Source: Sphingomonadales bacterium (GTDB lineage: Bacteria; Pseudomonadota; Alphaproteobacteria; Sphingomonadales; Kordiimonadaceae). From it: 64,000 nt of DNA. A model generated the notes under the pieces. It worked only from the letters and a program-made list of their open reading frames with translations, did no database searches and was not told the origin of the DNA. The DNA lies in the NCBI GenBank assembly GCA_011088215.1, contig JAALKD010000007.1, positions 1 to 64,000 on the forward strand, read 5' to 3'. Made by a program: the position numbers and the translations under genes. Below, one piece after another: positions 1 to 9,318 of the stretch; the stretch's first letter is position 1, and each line of letters starts with the position of its first letter.

Positions 1-1
1 C

Positions 2-2884
2 CGCCCGGCGCAACGCACTGTTGCTACTGCAGAGCTTGCCGATAATCAAAACCCGCCTGCAACAACGCCCGCTCAAGGTCCAGTAGCTGATCAAACAGCT
101 GCCCCGGTTAATCCGCTTGCGGCCCAAACGACGGGCCAAACAGCAGGCGTCACACCGCCGGCAGTGGACGGCGCCGCTGTGCCAGCGGGGCAGCCTGCGG
201 CTACGGAACAGCAAACTGCTGCACCCAACCAGGCTATACCGGACGCACAACCGGTTGACCCGGCTGATTCTGCTACGAGTGGCGACCAATTAGATGCTCC
301 CGAAATAGGTGATGACGCTTCAATCACGACCGGAAAACCCATCGACAGTCTAGCTAATACTGAGCGAGACAACGAGCCGTTGGTTGATAAACCTGCTGAG
401 CGTCAACAGGCGGGAGTCGCCGACGGACCACGTTCTTCGGGCCCCACTGACGTTTCTGCAGACATAAGCAAACAAGTAAGCGCTATTGAATTTGGTAATT
501 TGGATTCCGACGGTGACGCATCTAACACCGTAACGGTTCAGGCGACCAATCTCGAAGAGAGCGTCAAATTAAGTTTTGTTATGCCTGAAGAAGCAGCAAT
601 AGCAGTATTTGAGCGCGGAGGTTCACTTTGGACAGTTTTTGATAAACCGTTCAAGCTGGACCCGACTGGTTTGCGTGCCGGTGGCAACGAAGTGTCTCGT
701 CGTATTCGCCGTATGGAACAACAGCCTGACCCGGACTCGCTTATTTTGCGCATGACCATTCGCGCAAATCAAAATTTTGTCGTCGAGCGGGAAGACACCA
801 TTTGGCATATCAGTCTAAAAGACACGCCTGCCAAACCGCGCTTTCCGCTTCGCCCGACGCGGCGCGATGATCAGGCACAAGGGCAACAGATATTTATCCA
901 AGCATCTGATATTGGCCGGAAAGTTGAGTTCGAAGACCCGGATATTGGGGATATACTGGTTGTGTTGCCATTGATGAGACAAAGCACAGGCATTGCGCAA
1001 AAATATAGCTACGCCGCCGCAGAAATATTGGAGTCATCACAGGGTATAGCCATCAGTCCACTGTCTGATAACGTGGCTATCGACCGGTTCCGCGACGGTG
1101 TTGCAATACGTTCGACGGGCAATAGTCTTTTGTCGGCATCGCGTTTGTCACGTTCTACCGGTATCGGCAATGATGCTCAGTTAGGTTTTGCCCGGCTTAT
1201 CGATTTCGAGTCTTGGCGGATCGGACAATCATGGGAATACCGAAAAAACAAAAGCCGACTGCTTTATGAGCTTTCTTTGACCGATTCTGAGAGTGCTAAC
1301 GACGTTCGTTGGAAGTTGGCGAGATATTTTTTAGCCCATGGACGTGCAGCTGAAGCGCTCGGTATTCTGAAGTTGATGTTGAAACAAGACGAACTCCTAG
1401 AGAAAAACGGTGAATTTCGGGCTGTACGCGGCGTTGCCAACTTTAAGCAGGGAAGGCTGGAGCAGGCGGCGGCAGATTTAGCATCGCAGGAACTTGCAGC
1501 TGAACAGGACGCAGAACTGTGGCGCGCCATGGTGGCTGAATCGCGCGGTAAACACAAAGATGCGCTTGAATTTTATCGTCGAGGCAAGGACGTCATGGGA
1601 ACTTATGACGAGTTTGATCGTGCCGAGTTACAGCTAGCCGTGGTTCGGTCCGCTATTGAAACAGGTGATTTGGAACTGGCGCAAGAAGAGCTGGATTTGA
1701 TGAACGGTTTGACCCTGACAGAAGGACAATTGTCTGAGTCAGTATACCAAAGCGCGCGTATTGCTCAAATTCAGGGCCAGAATGATATCGCGCAAACGCA
1801 GTTTGACGACCTGACCGAATCTTCAGAGCGTTGGATAGCAGCGCGTGCGCGTTATTCACGAACAAAGTTTGGGCTTAAGAACGGCGATATTGACGCACCA
1901 ACAGCAATCGATCAATTGGAACGGCTTCGTTATGCTTGGCGTGGAGATCGATTTGAAAGTCTGTTGCTCAATGACCTTGCCGATCTTTATTTCGAAAACA
2001 AGGAATATGAGATCGGTTTAGAGACTTTGCGCCAGGGCATCTCTTACTACCCTGAACTTGCGCGCGATAAGAAAATGTCTCTGAAAATGGGACAGGTTTT
2101 CCGGTCTTTGTTTTTGGACGGTATGGCGGAAGAAATGACACCAATTGCCGCCATTAGCTTATACTACAAGTTTCGAGAGCTAACTCCACTGGGCAGCGAA
2201 GGCGATTTGATGATCCGCCGCCTGGCTGATCGATTGGTATCCGTTGACTTGCTGGACCGTGCGGCGGACTTGCTTGATTATCAGGTAAAATCGCGAACCG
2301 AGGGTGCCGCGCGAGCGCAAATTGCCGCTAATCTCGGTAAAATTTATATCTTAAACCGTAAACCAGATGCAGCGTTGGAGATTATCAGGGCGACGAGGGA
2401 GCCGAGGCTGCCGCAGGACATTCAAGCCAATCGGCGTAATGTTGAAGCGAGGGCATTGATTGAATTGGGCCGCTACGAAGAAGCCGAAGTGTTGATCGAA
2501 GATGATCGTAGTGCTGACGCTGAAGTTTTACGCGCGGACATTTTCTGGGGCGGAAAAAAGTGGACTGAATTGGTGCCAACAATCAGGCGTTTGATGGGCG
2601 ACGGATGGCGGCGCAACGAAGCTTTGACCGAGTTGCAGCGTTTGAATTTGATACGACTTTCAATTTCCATGACTTTCACAGAAGATCGAGCTGGTTTGAT
2701 TGAGATGAGACGGCGGTACGGAGGGCAAATGCGTCAAGGTGATTTTGCCAATGCATTTGAACTGCTAACCAACGATCAGGAATTAAGCGGTCGCGAGTTG
2801 GGTGCAATTGCCACGCAGATAGCCAGTGTTGAAAAGTTGCAATCCTTCATGCGTGACTACCGTAGCGATTTTAGCGGACGTTAG
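2..2884 (+). CDS. TPR-rich protein of unknown function (5' end outside window)
   Basis: The reading frame is open from base 2, so the gene is cut by the window edge. An internal GTG at 164 could be mistaken for its start, but the residues upstream continue the same Ala/Pro/Gln/Thr-rich composition. The visible part has about 960 residues. A disordered low-complexity N-terminal third is followed by a beta-rich section (roughly bases 480-1180). A long helical solenoid then follows to the end, with TPR-like pairs such as AAEALGILKLMLKQDELL and AIDQLERLRYAWRGD. No signal peptide can be judged because the true N-terminus is missing. I do not recognise the family. The architecture suggests a large scaffold or envelope protein. 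Nothing downstream looks co-transcribed, as a 315-base spacer follows. Confidence 0.8.
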   Translation, partial: RPAQRTVATAELADNQNPPATTPAQGPVADQTAAPVNPLAAQTTGQTAGVTPPAVDGAAVPAGQPAATEQQTAAPNQAIPDAQPVDPADSATSGDQLDAPEIGDDASITTGKPIDSLANTERDNEPLVDKPAERQQAGVADGPRSSGPTDVSADISKQVSAIEFGNLDSDGDASNTVTVQATNLEESVKLSFVMPEEAAIAVFERGGSLWTVFDKPFKLDPTGLRAGGNEVSRRIRRMEQQPDPDSLILRMTIRANQNFVVEREDTIWHISLKDTPAKPRFPLRPTRRDDQAQGQQIFIQASDIGRKVEFEDPDIGDILVVLPLMRQSTGIAQKYSYAAAEILESSQGIAISPLSDNVAIDRFRDGVAIRSTGNSLLSASRLSRSTGIGNDAQLGFARLIDFESWRIGQSWEYRKNKSRLLYELSLTDSESANDVRWKLARYFLAHGRAAEALGILKLMLKQDELLEKNGEFRAVRGVANFKQGRLEQAAADLASQELAAEQDAELWRAMVAESRGKHKDALEFYRRGKDVMGTYDEFDRAELQLAVVRSAIETGDLELAQEELDLMNGLTLTEGQLSESVYQSARIAQIQGQNDIAQTQFDDLTESSERWIAARARYSRTKFGLKNGDIDAPTAIDQLERLRYAWRGDRFESLLLNDLADLYFENKEYEIGLETLRQGISYYPELARDKKMSLKMGQVFRSLFLDGMAEEMTPIAAISLYYKFRELTPLGSEGDLMIRRLADRLVSVDLLDRAADLLDYQVKSRTEGAARAQIAANLGKIYILNRKPDAALEIIRATREPRLPQDIQANRRNVEARALIELGRYEEAEVLIEDDRSADAEVLRADIFWGGKKWTELVPTIRRLMGDGWRRNEALTELQRLNLIRLSISMTFTEDRAGLIEMRRRYGGQMRQGDFANAFELLTNDQELSGRELGAIATQIASVEKLQSFMRDYRSDFSGR

Positions 2885-3199
2885 TTCCAGTATAGCGCGA
2901 TGACTTCACGGCTCCGTTAACTAAACCAATGATTAGGTGAATTAAGCTCGTCCGCGGGCATACACTTCGCTTACAAATTTCAAAATAATTATTTCTATAT
3001 TATTGATTTTTATAGACAATATTGGCTGAGTGTCAGACTCACTAACTCGTGATTGTTTATCAATACAAATAATTGGGTGGTCAGGTATTATAGCTATCAA
3101 CGGATGGCCGACTACAGTGTTCAATATTTAGGAATACTGGCGGAAGGTTTATGAATGCATCCGCTGTTAGGCGAAGATTTTAAACAGAAGGACTAAGTT
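2885..3199. promoter_or_regulatory. Intergenic region upstream of the bufferin operon
   Basis: This 315-base AT-rich spacer has no convincing ORF on either strand. It must hold the promoter for the operon starting at 3200, because the upstream gene ends at 2884. An AAGGAC-type ribosome-binding site lies at about 3188-3193, 7 bases before the bufA ATG. Bufferin operons in Caulobacter are controlled by an ECF sigma factor. I looked for its GTAACC/CGAA-type elements and did not find a clean match, so the promoter type is left open. Confidence 0.5.
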
Positions 3200-3475
3200 A
3201 TGAAATTAAATAAAGTTGCGAAAACTGCTGTTGCTACAACTGGCGCTCTTGCGTTTGCGATGACAGTGATTTCCGGCACTGCAATGGCTGCCGATAAAAA
3301 AGCAAAAAAAGAAAAGTGCTACGGCGTTGTTGCCAAAGGCATGAATGACTGCGAAGCAAATGGTCACAGCTGTGCTGGTCAGGCGAAAACTGACGCTGAT
3401 GGTGCTGAGTGGATGTATGTTGCGAAAGGTCTTTGCGACCGCATCGCTGGTGGTTCTAAAACACCAAAAGCATAA
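3200..3475 (+). CDS. bufA: BufA1-type bufferin precursor (DUF2282 family)
   Basis: Precursor of a periplasmic, post-translationally modified metallophore (bufferin family). The 91-residue product has a Sec signal peptide (basic start, hydrophobic core about residues 10-25, AMA-AD cleavage near residue 30). The short mature part carries four cysteines at residues 40, 51, 58 and 79, in contexts KEKCYG, NDCEAN, HSCAG and GLCDR. This spacing is typical of DUF2282 proteins. In studied bufferins the MNIO enzyme BufB, with BufC, turns cysteines into thiooxazole groups that bind copper; whether all four are modified here is unknown. bufB starts 27 bases downstream, bufC overlaps bufB, and a DoxX gene follows, which is the standard operon. 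The start is fixed by a good Shine-Dalgarno and by the signal peptide. Confidence 0.9.
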   Translation: MKLNKVAKTAVATTGALAFAMTVISGTAMAADKKAKKEKCYGVVAKGMNDCEANGHSCAGQAKTDADGAEWMYVAKGLCDRIAGGSKTPKA

Positions 3476-3502
3476 TAAATTTGAGCTCCGGAAGTTTATG
3501 CA

Positions 3503-4387
3503 ATGACGAACACTGTCTCATTATGCCCTTCCGGGGCTCAACACCCAGTTGGCGTTGGACTAAAGTCTGAGCACATGCTGCAGATTATCGAAAGCCAGCC
3601 TGAACTGGCTTTTTTTGAAGTGCACGCTGAAAATTTCATGACCGCCGGCGGCAATCATATGCGGTTCCTTGATGCTATTGTTGAAACATACCCTCTGTCG
3701 GTTCACGGCGTGGGCATGTCGCTCGGTTCCGCTGAGGGTATAGATCAGAATCATCTGAAGAAATTCAAACAAGTCGTTGAAAGGTATCAGCCGTGGCTTG
3801 TGTCTGAACATTTGGCGTGGTCAGTCCACAGCGGTCATTATTTGAATGACCTGCTACCTCTACCGCTTAATAAGACCACTCTTGGAATTGTCGCTGACAA
3901 TATCAGTCGGATGCAGGATAGTATTGGTAAGCAAATTCTTGTAGAAAATCCATCTACTTACGTATCCTTTCAGGCGACTGATATACCCGAACCTGAGTAT
4001 TTAACAATGTTAGCAGAGAAAACCGACTGTGGCATTCTATTGGATGTAAACAATGTCTATGTCTCGGCACGAAACAACGATTTTGATGCCCGCAGTTACC
4101 TAGCCGATATCCCGGCAGATCTAGTCGGAGAAATTCATTTGGCTGGCCACCTTGTTAAGGACATCGAGGGCGCTGAAATTCGGATTGATGATCACGGACG
4201 TGAGGTTGCGCCGGATGTTTGGTCACTTTACGAAGAAACGATAGTACGCATTGGGGCCCGGCCTACGTTGATTGAATGGGATTCCAATCTTCCTGAGCTG
4301 GCGGTTTTGGTGTGTGAGGCTCATAAAGCGAGAGACCTCATGGCGTCTGCGCTTGCCGGAAGGGAGCCTCTCCATGGAGCGGCGTGA
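3503..4387 (+). CDS. bufB: BufB, MNIO-family (DUF692) iron oxidative enzyme
   Basis: Multinuclear non-heme iron-dependent oxidative enzyme of the DUF692 family (relatives MbnB, TglH), expected to modify cysteines of the BufA peptide in the cytoplasm before export. The 294 residues have normal length and TIM-barrel motifs: GVGLKSEH near the start, EVHAENF (about 39-45), SVHGVGMSLGS (H68), SEHLAW, LLDVNNVYVSARN, GEIHLAGH and IEWDSNLPEL. The His, Glu, Asp and Asn residues in these motifs are the usual iron ligands. It sits between bufA and bufC and shares 14 bases with bufC, suggesting translational coupling. Family assignment is secure; the exact chemistry is inferred from relatives. Confidence 0.92.
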   Translation: MTNTVSLCPSGAQHPVGVGLKSEHMLQIIESQPELAFFEVHAENFMTAGGNHMRFLDAIVETYPLSVHGVGMSLGSAEGIDQNHLKKFKQVVERYQPWLVSEHLAWSVHSGHYLNDLLPLPLNKTTLGIVADNISRMQDSIGKQILVENPSTYVSFQATDIPEPEYLTMLAEKTDCGILLDVNNVYVSARNNDFDARSYLADIPADLVGEIHLAGHLVKDIEGAEIRIDDHGREVAPDVWSLYEETIVRIGARPTLIEWDSNLPELAVLVCEAHKARDLMASALAGREPLHGAA

Positions 4388-5096
4388 CTTTCATAAATTT
4401 CAGCAAGACTTCAAAGAGTTGGTACTGTCGGGCGAGCCAAAACAACGGCTGATTGATGGCCTGGCGGCCGCCGGTGATGTGCCAGCCGGTAACCGATTGA
4501 ACATTCACCGAAACAATTACCGAGAATCATTATCCAGTAGTCTATCTGGTCACTTTCCGGCATTGGCCGCCTATGTCGGTACAGAATTTGTAAGTGGAGC
4601 TCTCAAAGAATTTTGCACTGCAAACCCTCCGGTTTCTGCGTCACTTGCCAGTTACGGGGGGGACTTCGCGGATTTTATTGATAGTCATACAGTAAGCGAA
4701 CAATTGCCCTATATTTCAGACATTGTTCGTCTGGAATGGGCAATGCACGAGCTGCAAACGGTGCCTGAGATAACATATGAAACTGAACCGCGCGCGGTGC
4801 AAGGTTGTACTGTCAGCGATAATATCCGCGCGATCGATAGCGATTTCCCACTGATGAGTATCTGGAGTGCAGCCATGGGTCATATTCCGGCGGAAGCGGT
4901 ACATCTGGAGCAGGGCGGGCAAATGGTCGTAGCACTGTTGCACAATGCAGAAATTAGCCTGATGGCTCTGGACGACAGTGAAGCAGAGTTTTTCAGATTA
5001 GTGCAGCATGGAGGAAACGACCGTCTTTCCGAAGAATCTAAAAATGCAGATGCAGCACAAAAGTTATTTCACAAACGAATTTTAGTTGCAGTTTAA
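4374..5096 (+). CDS. bufC: BufC, DUF2063 partner protein of BufB
   Basis: Partner protein of MNIO enzymes (DUF2063, HvfC/BufC family), thought to present the precursor peptide to BufB. The frame is open from further upstream, but the ATG at 4374 is the better start: it follows a GGAAGGGA ribosome-binding site at 4358-4365 and begins MERRDFHKFQQDF, giving 240 residues. The N-terminal half holds the DUF2063 signature: an LxxHRNNYRESL-like helix (HRNNYRESLSSSL), then GHFPALAAYVGTEF and YGGDFADFI. The C-terminal half is beta-rich. The gene overlaps bufB by 14 bases, so the two are probably translated together. Confidence 0.87.
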   Translation: MERRDFHKFQQDFKELVLSGEPKQRLIDGLAAAGDVPAGNRLNIHRNNYRESLSSSLSGHFPALAAYVGTEFVSGALKEFCTANPPVSASLASYGGDFADFIDSHTVSEQLPYISDIVRLEWAMHELQTVPEITYETEPRAVQGCTVSDNIRAIDSDFPLMSIWSAAMGHIPAEAVHLEQGGQMVVALLHNAEISLMALDDSEAEFFRLVQHGGNDRLSEESKNADAAQKLFHKRILVAV

Positions 5097-5155
5097 CAAA
5101 TCCGCTGCGGGCAAGGATTGCCGCCAGCATGCACATGTAAAAGAAGGATTGGCCG

Positions 5156-5830
5156 ATGAATATTGTCCAAATAGTTAGAAATTTTTTTGATAAACTAAGT
5201 GGGCTAATCACGCCCCCTGATGCCACCATGTTGTTCTTCCGGTTATGGGTGGCAAAAATTTTTTACACGTCTGGCCGCACCAAAGCAGCGGCACCGGACA
5301 CTGATCCACTGATCGAATTAGATGTTGCCCGAGAGGCCATGCGCGGTATTGCAGGCGATGATGCTACTTATGCGGCCTTCGACAGGGTACTCACTGATGA
5401 TCAGGGTTATTATGTTTCGGAGTTGACTGAGTTCGCAGATAATCTATTCCCTGACTCAGGCCTCACTGAGAAAATAGAACAAACATTCGCCACAGGTATT
5501 GGGGCAGATATTTCCGCCTTCTTTACTGCGAGCGAAAATGCGGCTCTCTTGTTTGAAAATGAATATCAAGTGCCGATTTTATCACCTGAGTTTGCTGCAC
5601 AAATGGCTCTTTATGGCGAAACATTCTTGCCCATTATGTTGATCCTTGGTCTGGGCAGCCGCTTCGGGGCAATGGGGCTTCTTGTCATGACGCTGGTCAT
5701 TCAAACAGTCTATCCAAATCTCTTCTATGATCACATGGTTTGGGCGGCTGCTTTAATTGGTATTCTGCTCATTGGGCCAGGTAAGATGTCACTTGATAAT
5801 CTAATTGCTAAAAAGTTACGCACAGCATGA
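5156..5830 (+). CDS. DoxX-family membrane protein of the bufferin operon
   Basis: Integral membrane protein of 224 residues related to DoxX/SURF4. An AAGAAGGA ribosome-binding site precedes the ATG. Hydrophobic segments include MLFFRLWVAKIFYTSG near residues 25-40 and three more in the last 90 residues (LPIMLILGLGSRFGAMG, LLVMTLVIQTVYPNLF, MVWAAALIGILLIGPG). The middle 100 residues are acidic and soluble, an insert common in DoxX proteins next to DUF692/DUF2063 genes. It is 59 bases downstream of bufC and the last gene before a terminator. DoxX proteins recur in bufferin operons, but their role (redox or quinone-linked support) is not settled. Confidence 0.8.
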   Translation: MNIVQIVRNFFDKLSGLITPPDATMLFFRLWVAKIFYTSGRTKAAAPDTDPLIELDVAREAMRGIAGDDATYAAFDRVLTDDQGYYVSELTEFADNLFPDSGLTEKIEQTFATGIGADISAFFTASENAALLFENEYQVPILSPEFAAQMALYGETFLPIMLILGLGSRFGAMGLLVMTLVIQTVYPNLFYDHMVWAAALIGILLIGPGKMSLDNLIAKKLRTA

Positions 5831-5846
5831 TATAGAAATGCCAATG

Positions 5847-5880
5847 GCGGGTCTTTCTAGGGCCCGCTTTTGCTTTATTT
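5847..5880 (+). terminator. Rho-independent terminator after the bufferin operon
   Basis: A GCGGG / CCCGC stem (5847-5851 with 5863-5867) and an 11-base loop are followed by a T-rich stretch. It lies 17 bases after the DoxX stop codon and ends the bufferin operon. The stem is short, so strength is uncertain. Confidence 0.6.
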
Positions 5881-5942
5881 ATTTTGAATTTATGCTAATT
5901 AACTAGCAACAATTGGATTAATCTTTCTATCAAGGGCGGTAT

Positions 5943-6434
5943 ATGGACGATATTGATCGTAAAATTCTCAGTTTGTTACAAAAAGATGCTACGTTGAGCA
6001 CGGCAGAAATTGCGGAAATTGTAGGCCTTTCAACGACGCCTTGTTGGCGCAGAATTCAGATTTTGGAACAAGAAGGTTTTATCACCCGGCGCGTTGCACT
6101 GGTTGACAGAAACAAAGTAAATGTTCCGCTGGATGTGTTTGTTGCGATAAAAACGAACGAGCATAATTTTGAATGGCTAGACGAATTTGCCCGCATGGTC
6201 TGCGAGTTTCCGGAAGTTGTGGAGCTTTACCGCATGAGCGGCGATGTCGATTACCTGATGCGGGTTGTTGTGCCGGACATGGCTGCTTACGATGAATTTT
6301 ACAAGAAATTGATCAAGAAAGTTGAGTTAACGGATGTAAGTTCGTCTTTCGCTATGGAGCGAATTAAATATACCACTGCGCTCCCCTTGGATTATGCAAC
6401 AGGCTCGGGCAGACAGCGCCGAAAGAGATCGTAA
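5943..6434 (+). CDS. Lrp/AsnC-family transcriptional regulator
   Basis: A 163-residue feast/famine regulator. The N-terminal helix-turn-helix is clear (MDDIDRKILSLLQKDA, then TAEIAEIVGLSTTPCWRRI, residues about 20-40). It is followed by the RAM ligand-binding domain with a GDVDYLMRVVVPD motif near residue 100. The product is expected to act as an oligomer that senses an amino acid. It lies 3 bases upstream of pepN, so the two are probably co-transcribed. This suggests, but does not prove, control of peptide or amino-acid turnover. Confidence 0.92.
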   Translation: MDDIDRKILSLLQKDATLSTAEIAEIVGLSTTPCWRRIQILEQEGFITRRVALVDRNKVNVPLDVFVAIKTNEHNFEWLDEFARMVCEFPEVVELYRMSGDVDYLMRVVVPDMAAYDEFYKKLIKKVELTDVSSSFAMERIKYTTALPLDYATGSGRQRRKRS

Positions 6435-6437
6435 ACT

Positions 6438-9095
6438 ATGGACAATAGACTTGCGCCGAGCGCGGTAAAACAAGAAATCAAGCTGGCGGACTATCAACCG
6501 TCGGCTTTTTTTGTCTCTAATGTGAAGATGGTTTTTCGAATTTTTGACGACAAGGTATTTGTTCGTGCGACCAGCCAGTATGAGTGCAATGTGCAGGGCG
6601 CGGCGGACCTGAAGCTGGATGGTGGACCCCATATGAAGCTTGTTGGGGTCGAGATTGATGGCGAAGAACTTTCAACCCATGCCTATACGCTGTCTGAAGA
6701 CTCGCTCATCGTGCCGGACGCTCCGAAGAAATTTACCTTATGCGTTGAGACCGAGTTGCAACCAGCAGACAATACTCGATTGGAAGGTCTGTATCAGTCT
6801 GGTGGTAATCTATGCACTCAGTGTGAGGCCGAAGGGTTCCGCCACATTACCTACTTTCTTGATCGGCCGGACGTGTTGGCAGTTTATGATGTAACCATTG
6901 AAGCTGACGCGCATCGGTATCCAATTTTGTTGTCCAATGGGGATTTGCACTCAAGTGGCGTAATGGATGGCGACAGACATTTTGCCCGGTGGCAGGACCC
7001 CCACCCGAAGCCTTGTTACCTTTTTGCTCTTGTGGCTGGTGTTTTATCGGTGGTTTCAGATACATACCGGACAAAGAGCGGACGAGATGTTGCCCTCAAC
7101 ATCTATGTTCGCGAGCCTGACCTAGATAAATGCGCCTATGCCATGCAGTCGCTTAAAAAGTCGATGAAATGGGACGAGGATGTGTTTGATCTGGAATATG
7201 ATCTCAGTATCTACAACATTGTTGCAGTTTCTGATTTCAACATGGGGGCTATGGAAAATAAGGGTCTAAATATATTCAACACCAAATATGTTTTGGCCAA
7301 TAGTAAAACTGCTACAGATAGCGATTTCGATCATGTGGAAGGCGTTATTGGGCATGAATATTTTCACAATTGGACGGGCAATAGGGTTACGTGTCGGGAT
7401 TGGTTTCAACTAAGCTTGAAAGAAGGACTGACTGTTTTCAGGGATCAAGAGTTTTCCAGTGATATGACGTCGCGTGCAGTTAAGAGAATTGATGATGTAC
7501 GTGTTTTGCGAATGTTACAATTTCCTGAAGACGGAGGACCACTAGCGCACTCGGTTCGTCCAGAAAGTTATATAGAGATCAATAACTTCTACACCACGAC
7601 TGTATACAACAAAGGCGCTGAAGTTATTCGAATGATGAGAAGCCTGATGGGACAGGGTGCATTTATTGAAGGGGTGAAACTATATTTAGCGCGCCACGAC
7701 GGCGAAGCCGCAACCTGCGAACAATTTGTGCTGGCGATGGAAGCCGCTAGCGATCTTGATTTGAGACAGTTCCGCAGGTGGTACTCTCAAGCTGGAACCC
7801 CGACAGTGGAATTTACCCGAGAACGGTCAGGCGCCGACATTATTCTATCCGTGCGTCAGGAATGTCCCGTGACTCCTGGTCAACCATCCAAACAACCATT
7901 TCAAATGCCACTACTTGTTGGATGGCTGGATGAAAACGGCACAGAGCTTGATGTCGCAACGGGCGAGGGGATAGTAAAAATTAACGAAGGATATTTGCTG
8001 GTATTGTCTGACGAGCGTCAGAGCTTCGTGTTTAAGGATATGCCGGCAGGCGCATGCCCGAGTTTGCTGCGCGGATTTTCTGCTCCGGTGAAAGTAATCG
8101 ATGACCTGACAGATGTGGAGGTTTCTCATCTGTTGAAGTATGACACCGATACATTTGTGCGTTGGCAGTCAGGCCAGAATTTGATGGCTGATTATTTGTT
8201 GGCGTCACTAGATCCGGCATTTGAACAGTCAGTTGAGGGTGAAAAAAAACTGAAGTTAATTTCTGATGCGTTTGAAGCGACTATCAGGGATCAGTCAATA
8301 GATCCGTCTTTTGCTGCCGAACTTTTGACGTTACCCGGCGAGATTTACTTAGGGCAACAGCAGACGGTCTTGATGCCAGATGAGCTACATCAGGGCCACA
8401 GGGCGCTGAAATCACATTTGGCACGGGTTCATTTTGATCTTTTAGCTGAGCGTTTTGATATGCTGGATGTTTCAGCACAGGGGACCAGTCAAACAGCTAA
8501 AGGAAGCCGCAAGATGCGGAATGTGATGTTAGGTTTGCTCGTGACATCCAGGTCGAACGAAATTGGCGCTAAGGCTCGAACTCTAGCACATTATAGAGAA
8601 GCTCAAGGCATGACAGATCAATTGGCGGCGTTGACATTAGTGGCGCATAGCGACTGGCCGGAAAAAGAAGAAATTTTATCCAACTTCTACGAGCAATGGG
8701 AAAAAGACGATTTGGTGATTGATAAATGGTTTGCGGTCCAGGCGCAGGACCCAAACACTGGCGCCGTTGCTCGAATTCACCAGTTGATGAAACATCCGGC
8801 ATTCACTCTGGAAAATCCTAACAGATTACGTTCGCTAGTCTCTATGTTTGCGATGTTGAATCAGGTTAATTTTCACGCATTAGACGGTAGCGGGTACAAC
8901 CTTTTATCAAATACTATTGCCGAAGTTGACCAAACCAACCCACAGACCGCTGCTCGCATGGTTGCTCCTTTGGGACGTTGGATGCGGTTGGATGAAGAGC
9001 GGAAAAAACTAATGAAGCAAACTCTGCACGTGTTACAAAATAATGCGGCCCTTAGCAGCGACGTCAGGGAATTAGTAGAGAAATCATTGCTATAG
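6438..9095 (+). CDS. pepN: Aminopeptidase N (M1 zinc metallopeptidase)
   Basis: Cytoplasmic M1-family aminopeptidase of 885 residues, about the length of Escherichia coli PepN. The exopeptidase motif GAMENKGLNIF and the zinc-binding HEYFHNWTGNR motif, with the downstream Glu in SLKEGLTVFRDQEF, are intact near residues 270-340. Domain order is normal: beta-sandwich N-terminal domain, catalytic domain, C-terminal helical repeats. It removes N-terminal residues in the last steps of protein turnover. The start is 3 bases after the Lrp gene stop. No signal peptide is present. Confidence 0.96.
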   Translation: MDNRLAPSAVKQEIKLADYQPSAFFVSNVKMVFRIFDDKVFVRATSQYECNVQGAADLKLDGGPHMKLVGVEIDGEELSTHAYTLSEDSLIVPDAPKKFTLCVETELQPADNTRLEGLYQSGGNLCTQCEAEGFRHITYFLDRPDVLAVYDVTIEADAHRYPILLSNGDLHSSGVMDGDRHFARWQDPHPKPCYLFALVAGVLSVVSDTYRTKSGRDVALNIYVREPDLDKCAYAMQSLKKSMKWDEDVFDLEYDLSIYNIVAVSDFNMGAMENKGLNIFNTKYVLANSKTATDSDFDHVEGVIGHEYFHNWTGNRVTCRDWFQLSLKEGLTVFRDQEFSSDMTSRAVKRIDDVRVLRMLQFPEDGGPLAHSVRPESYIEINNFYTTTVYNKGAEVIRMMRSLMGQGAFIEGVKLYLARHDGEAATCEQFVLAMEAASDLDLRQFRRWYSQAGTPTVEFTRERSGADIILSVRQECPVTPGQPSKQPFQMPLLVGWLDENGTELDVATGEGIVKINEGYLLVLSDERQSFVFKDMPAGACPSLLRGFSAPVKVIDDLTDVEVSHLLKYDTDTFVRWQSGQNLMADYLLASLDPAFEQSVEGEKKLKLISDAFEATIRDQSIDPSFAAELLTLPGEIYLGQQQTVLMPDELHQGHRALKSHLARVHFDLLAERFDMLDVSAQGTSQTAKGSRKMRNVMLGLLVTSRSNEIGAKARTLAHYREAQGMTDQLAALTLVAHSDWPEKEEILSNFYEQWEKDDLVIDKWFAVQAQDPNTGAVARIHQLMKHPAFTLENPNRLRSLVSMFAMLNQVNFHALDGSGYNLLSNTIAEVDQTNPQTAARMVAPLGRWMRLDEERKKLMKQTLHVLQNNAALSSDVRELVEKSLL

Positions 9096-9220
9096 CGTAT
9101 CGAATCAGAGAGATTGGACTTTCCGGGCCGCAAAGTTTGATTTGCCGGACTTTGCGATCAAATTTGAGGAAAAAACGGCTCAGAAAAATTGCTGCCATTA
9201 CAGCGAGTTCACTGTTTGTT

Positions 9221-9249
9221 TACTCAAACCTGATAATTTTGGTTGAGTA
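9221..9249. promoter_or_regulatory. Imperfect inverted repeat upstream of the XRE regulator
   Basis: TACTCAAACC (9221-9230) faces GGTTGAGTA (9241-9249) across a 10-base AT-rich spacer. The arms pair over 9 bases with one bulge. It lies about 70 bases before the XRE gene start and 125 bases after pepN, with no T-run after it. An operator for autoregulation is therefore a better guess than a terminator. Confidence 0.45.
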
Positions 9250-9318
9250 GAAGATCATTATACTTCAGATAGTATTAGGTGCACTTAACGGGGAAGTTGT
9301 AATTTCGGAGAGGCAGTT

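Noticed and set aside
2885-3199. ECF sigma factor promoter for the bufferin operon
   Set aside because: The motif known from Caulobacter (GTAACC and CGAA elements) was not found with acceptable spacing; only general AT-rich sequence is present.
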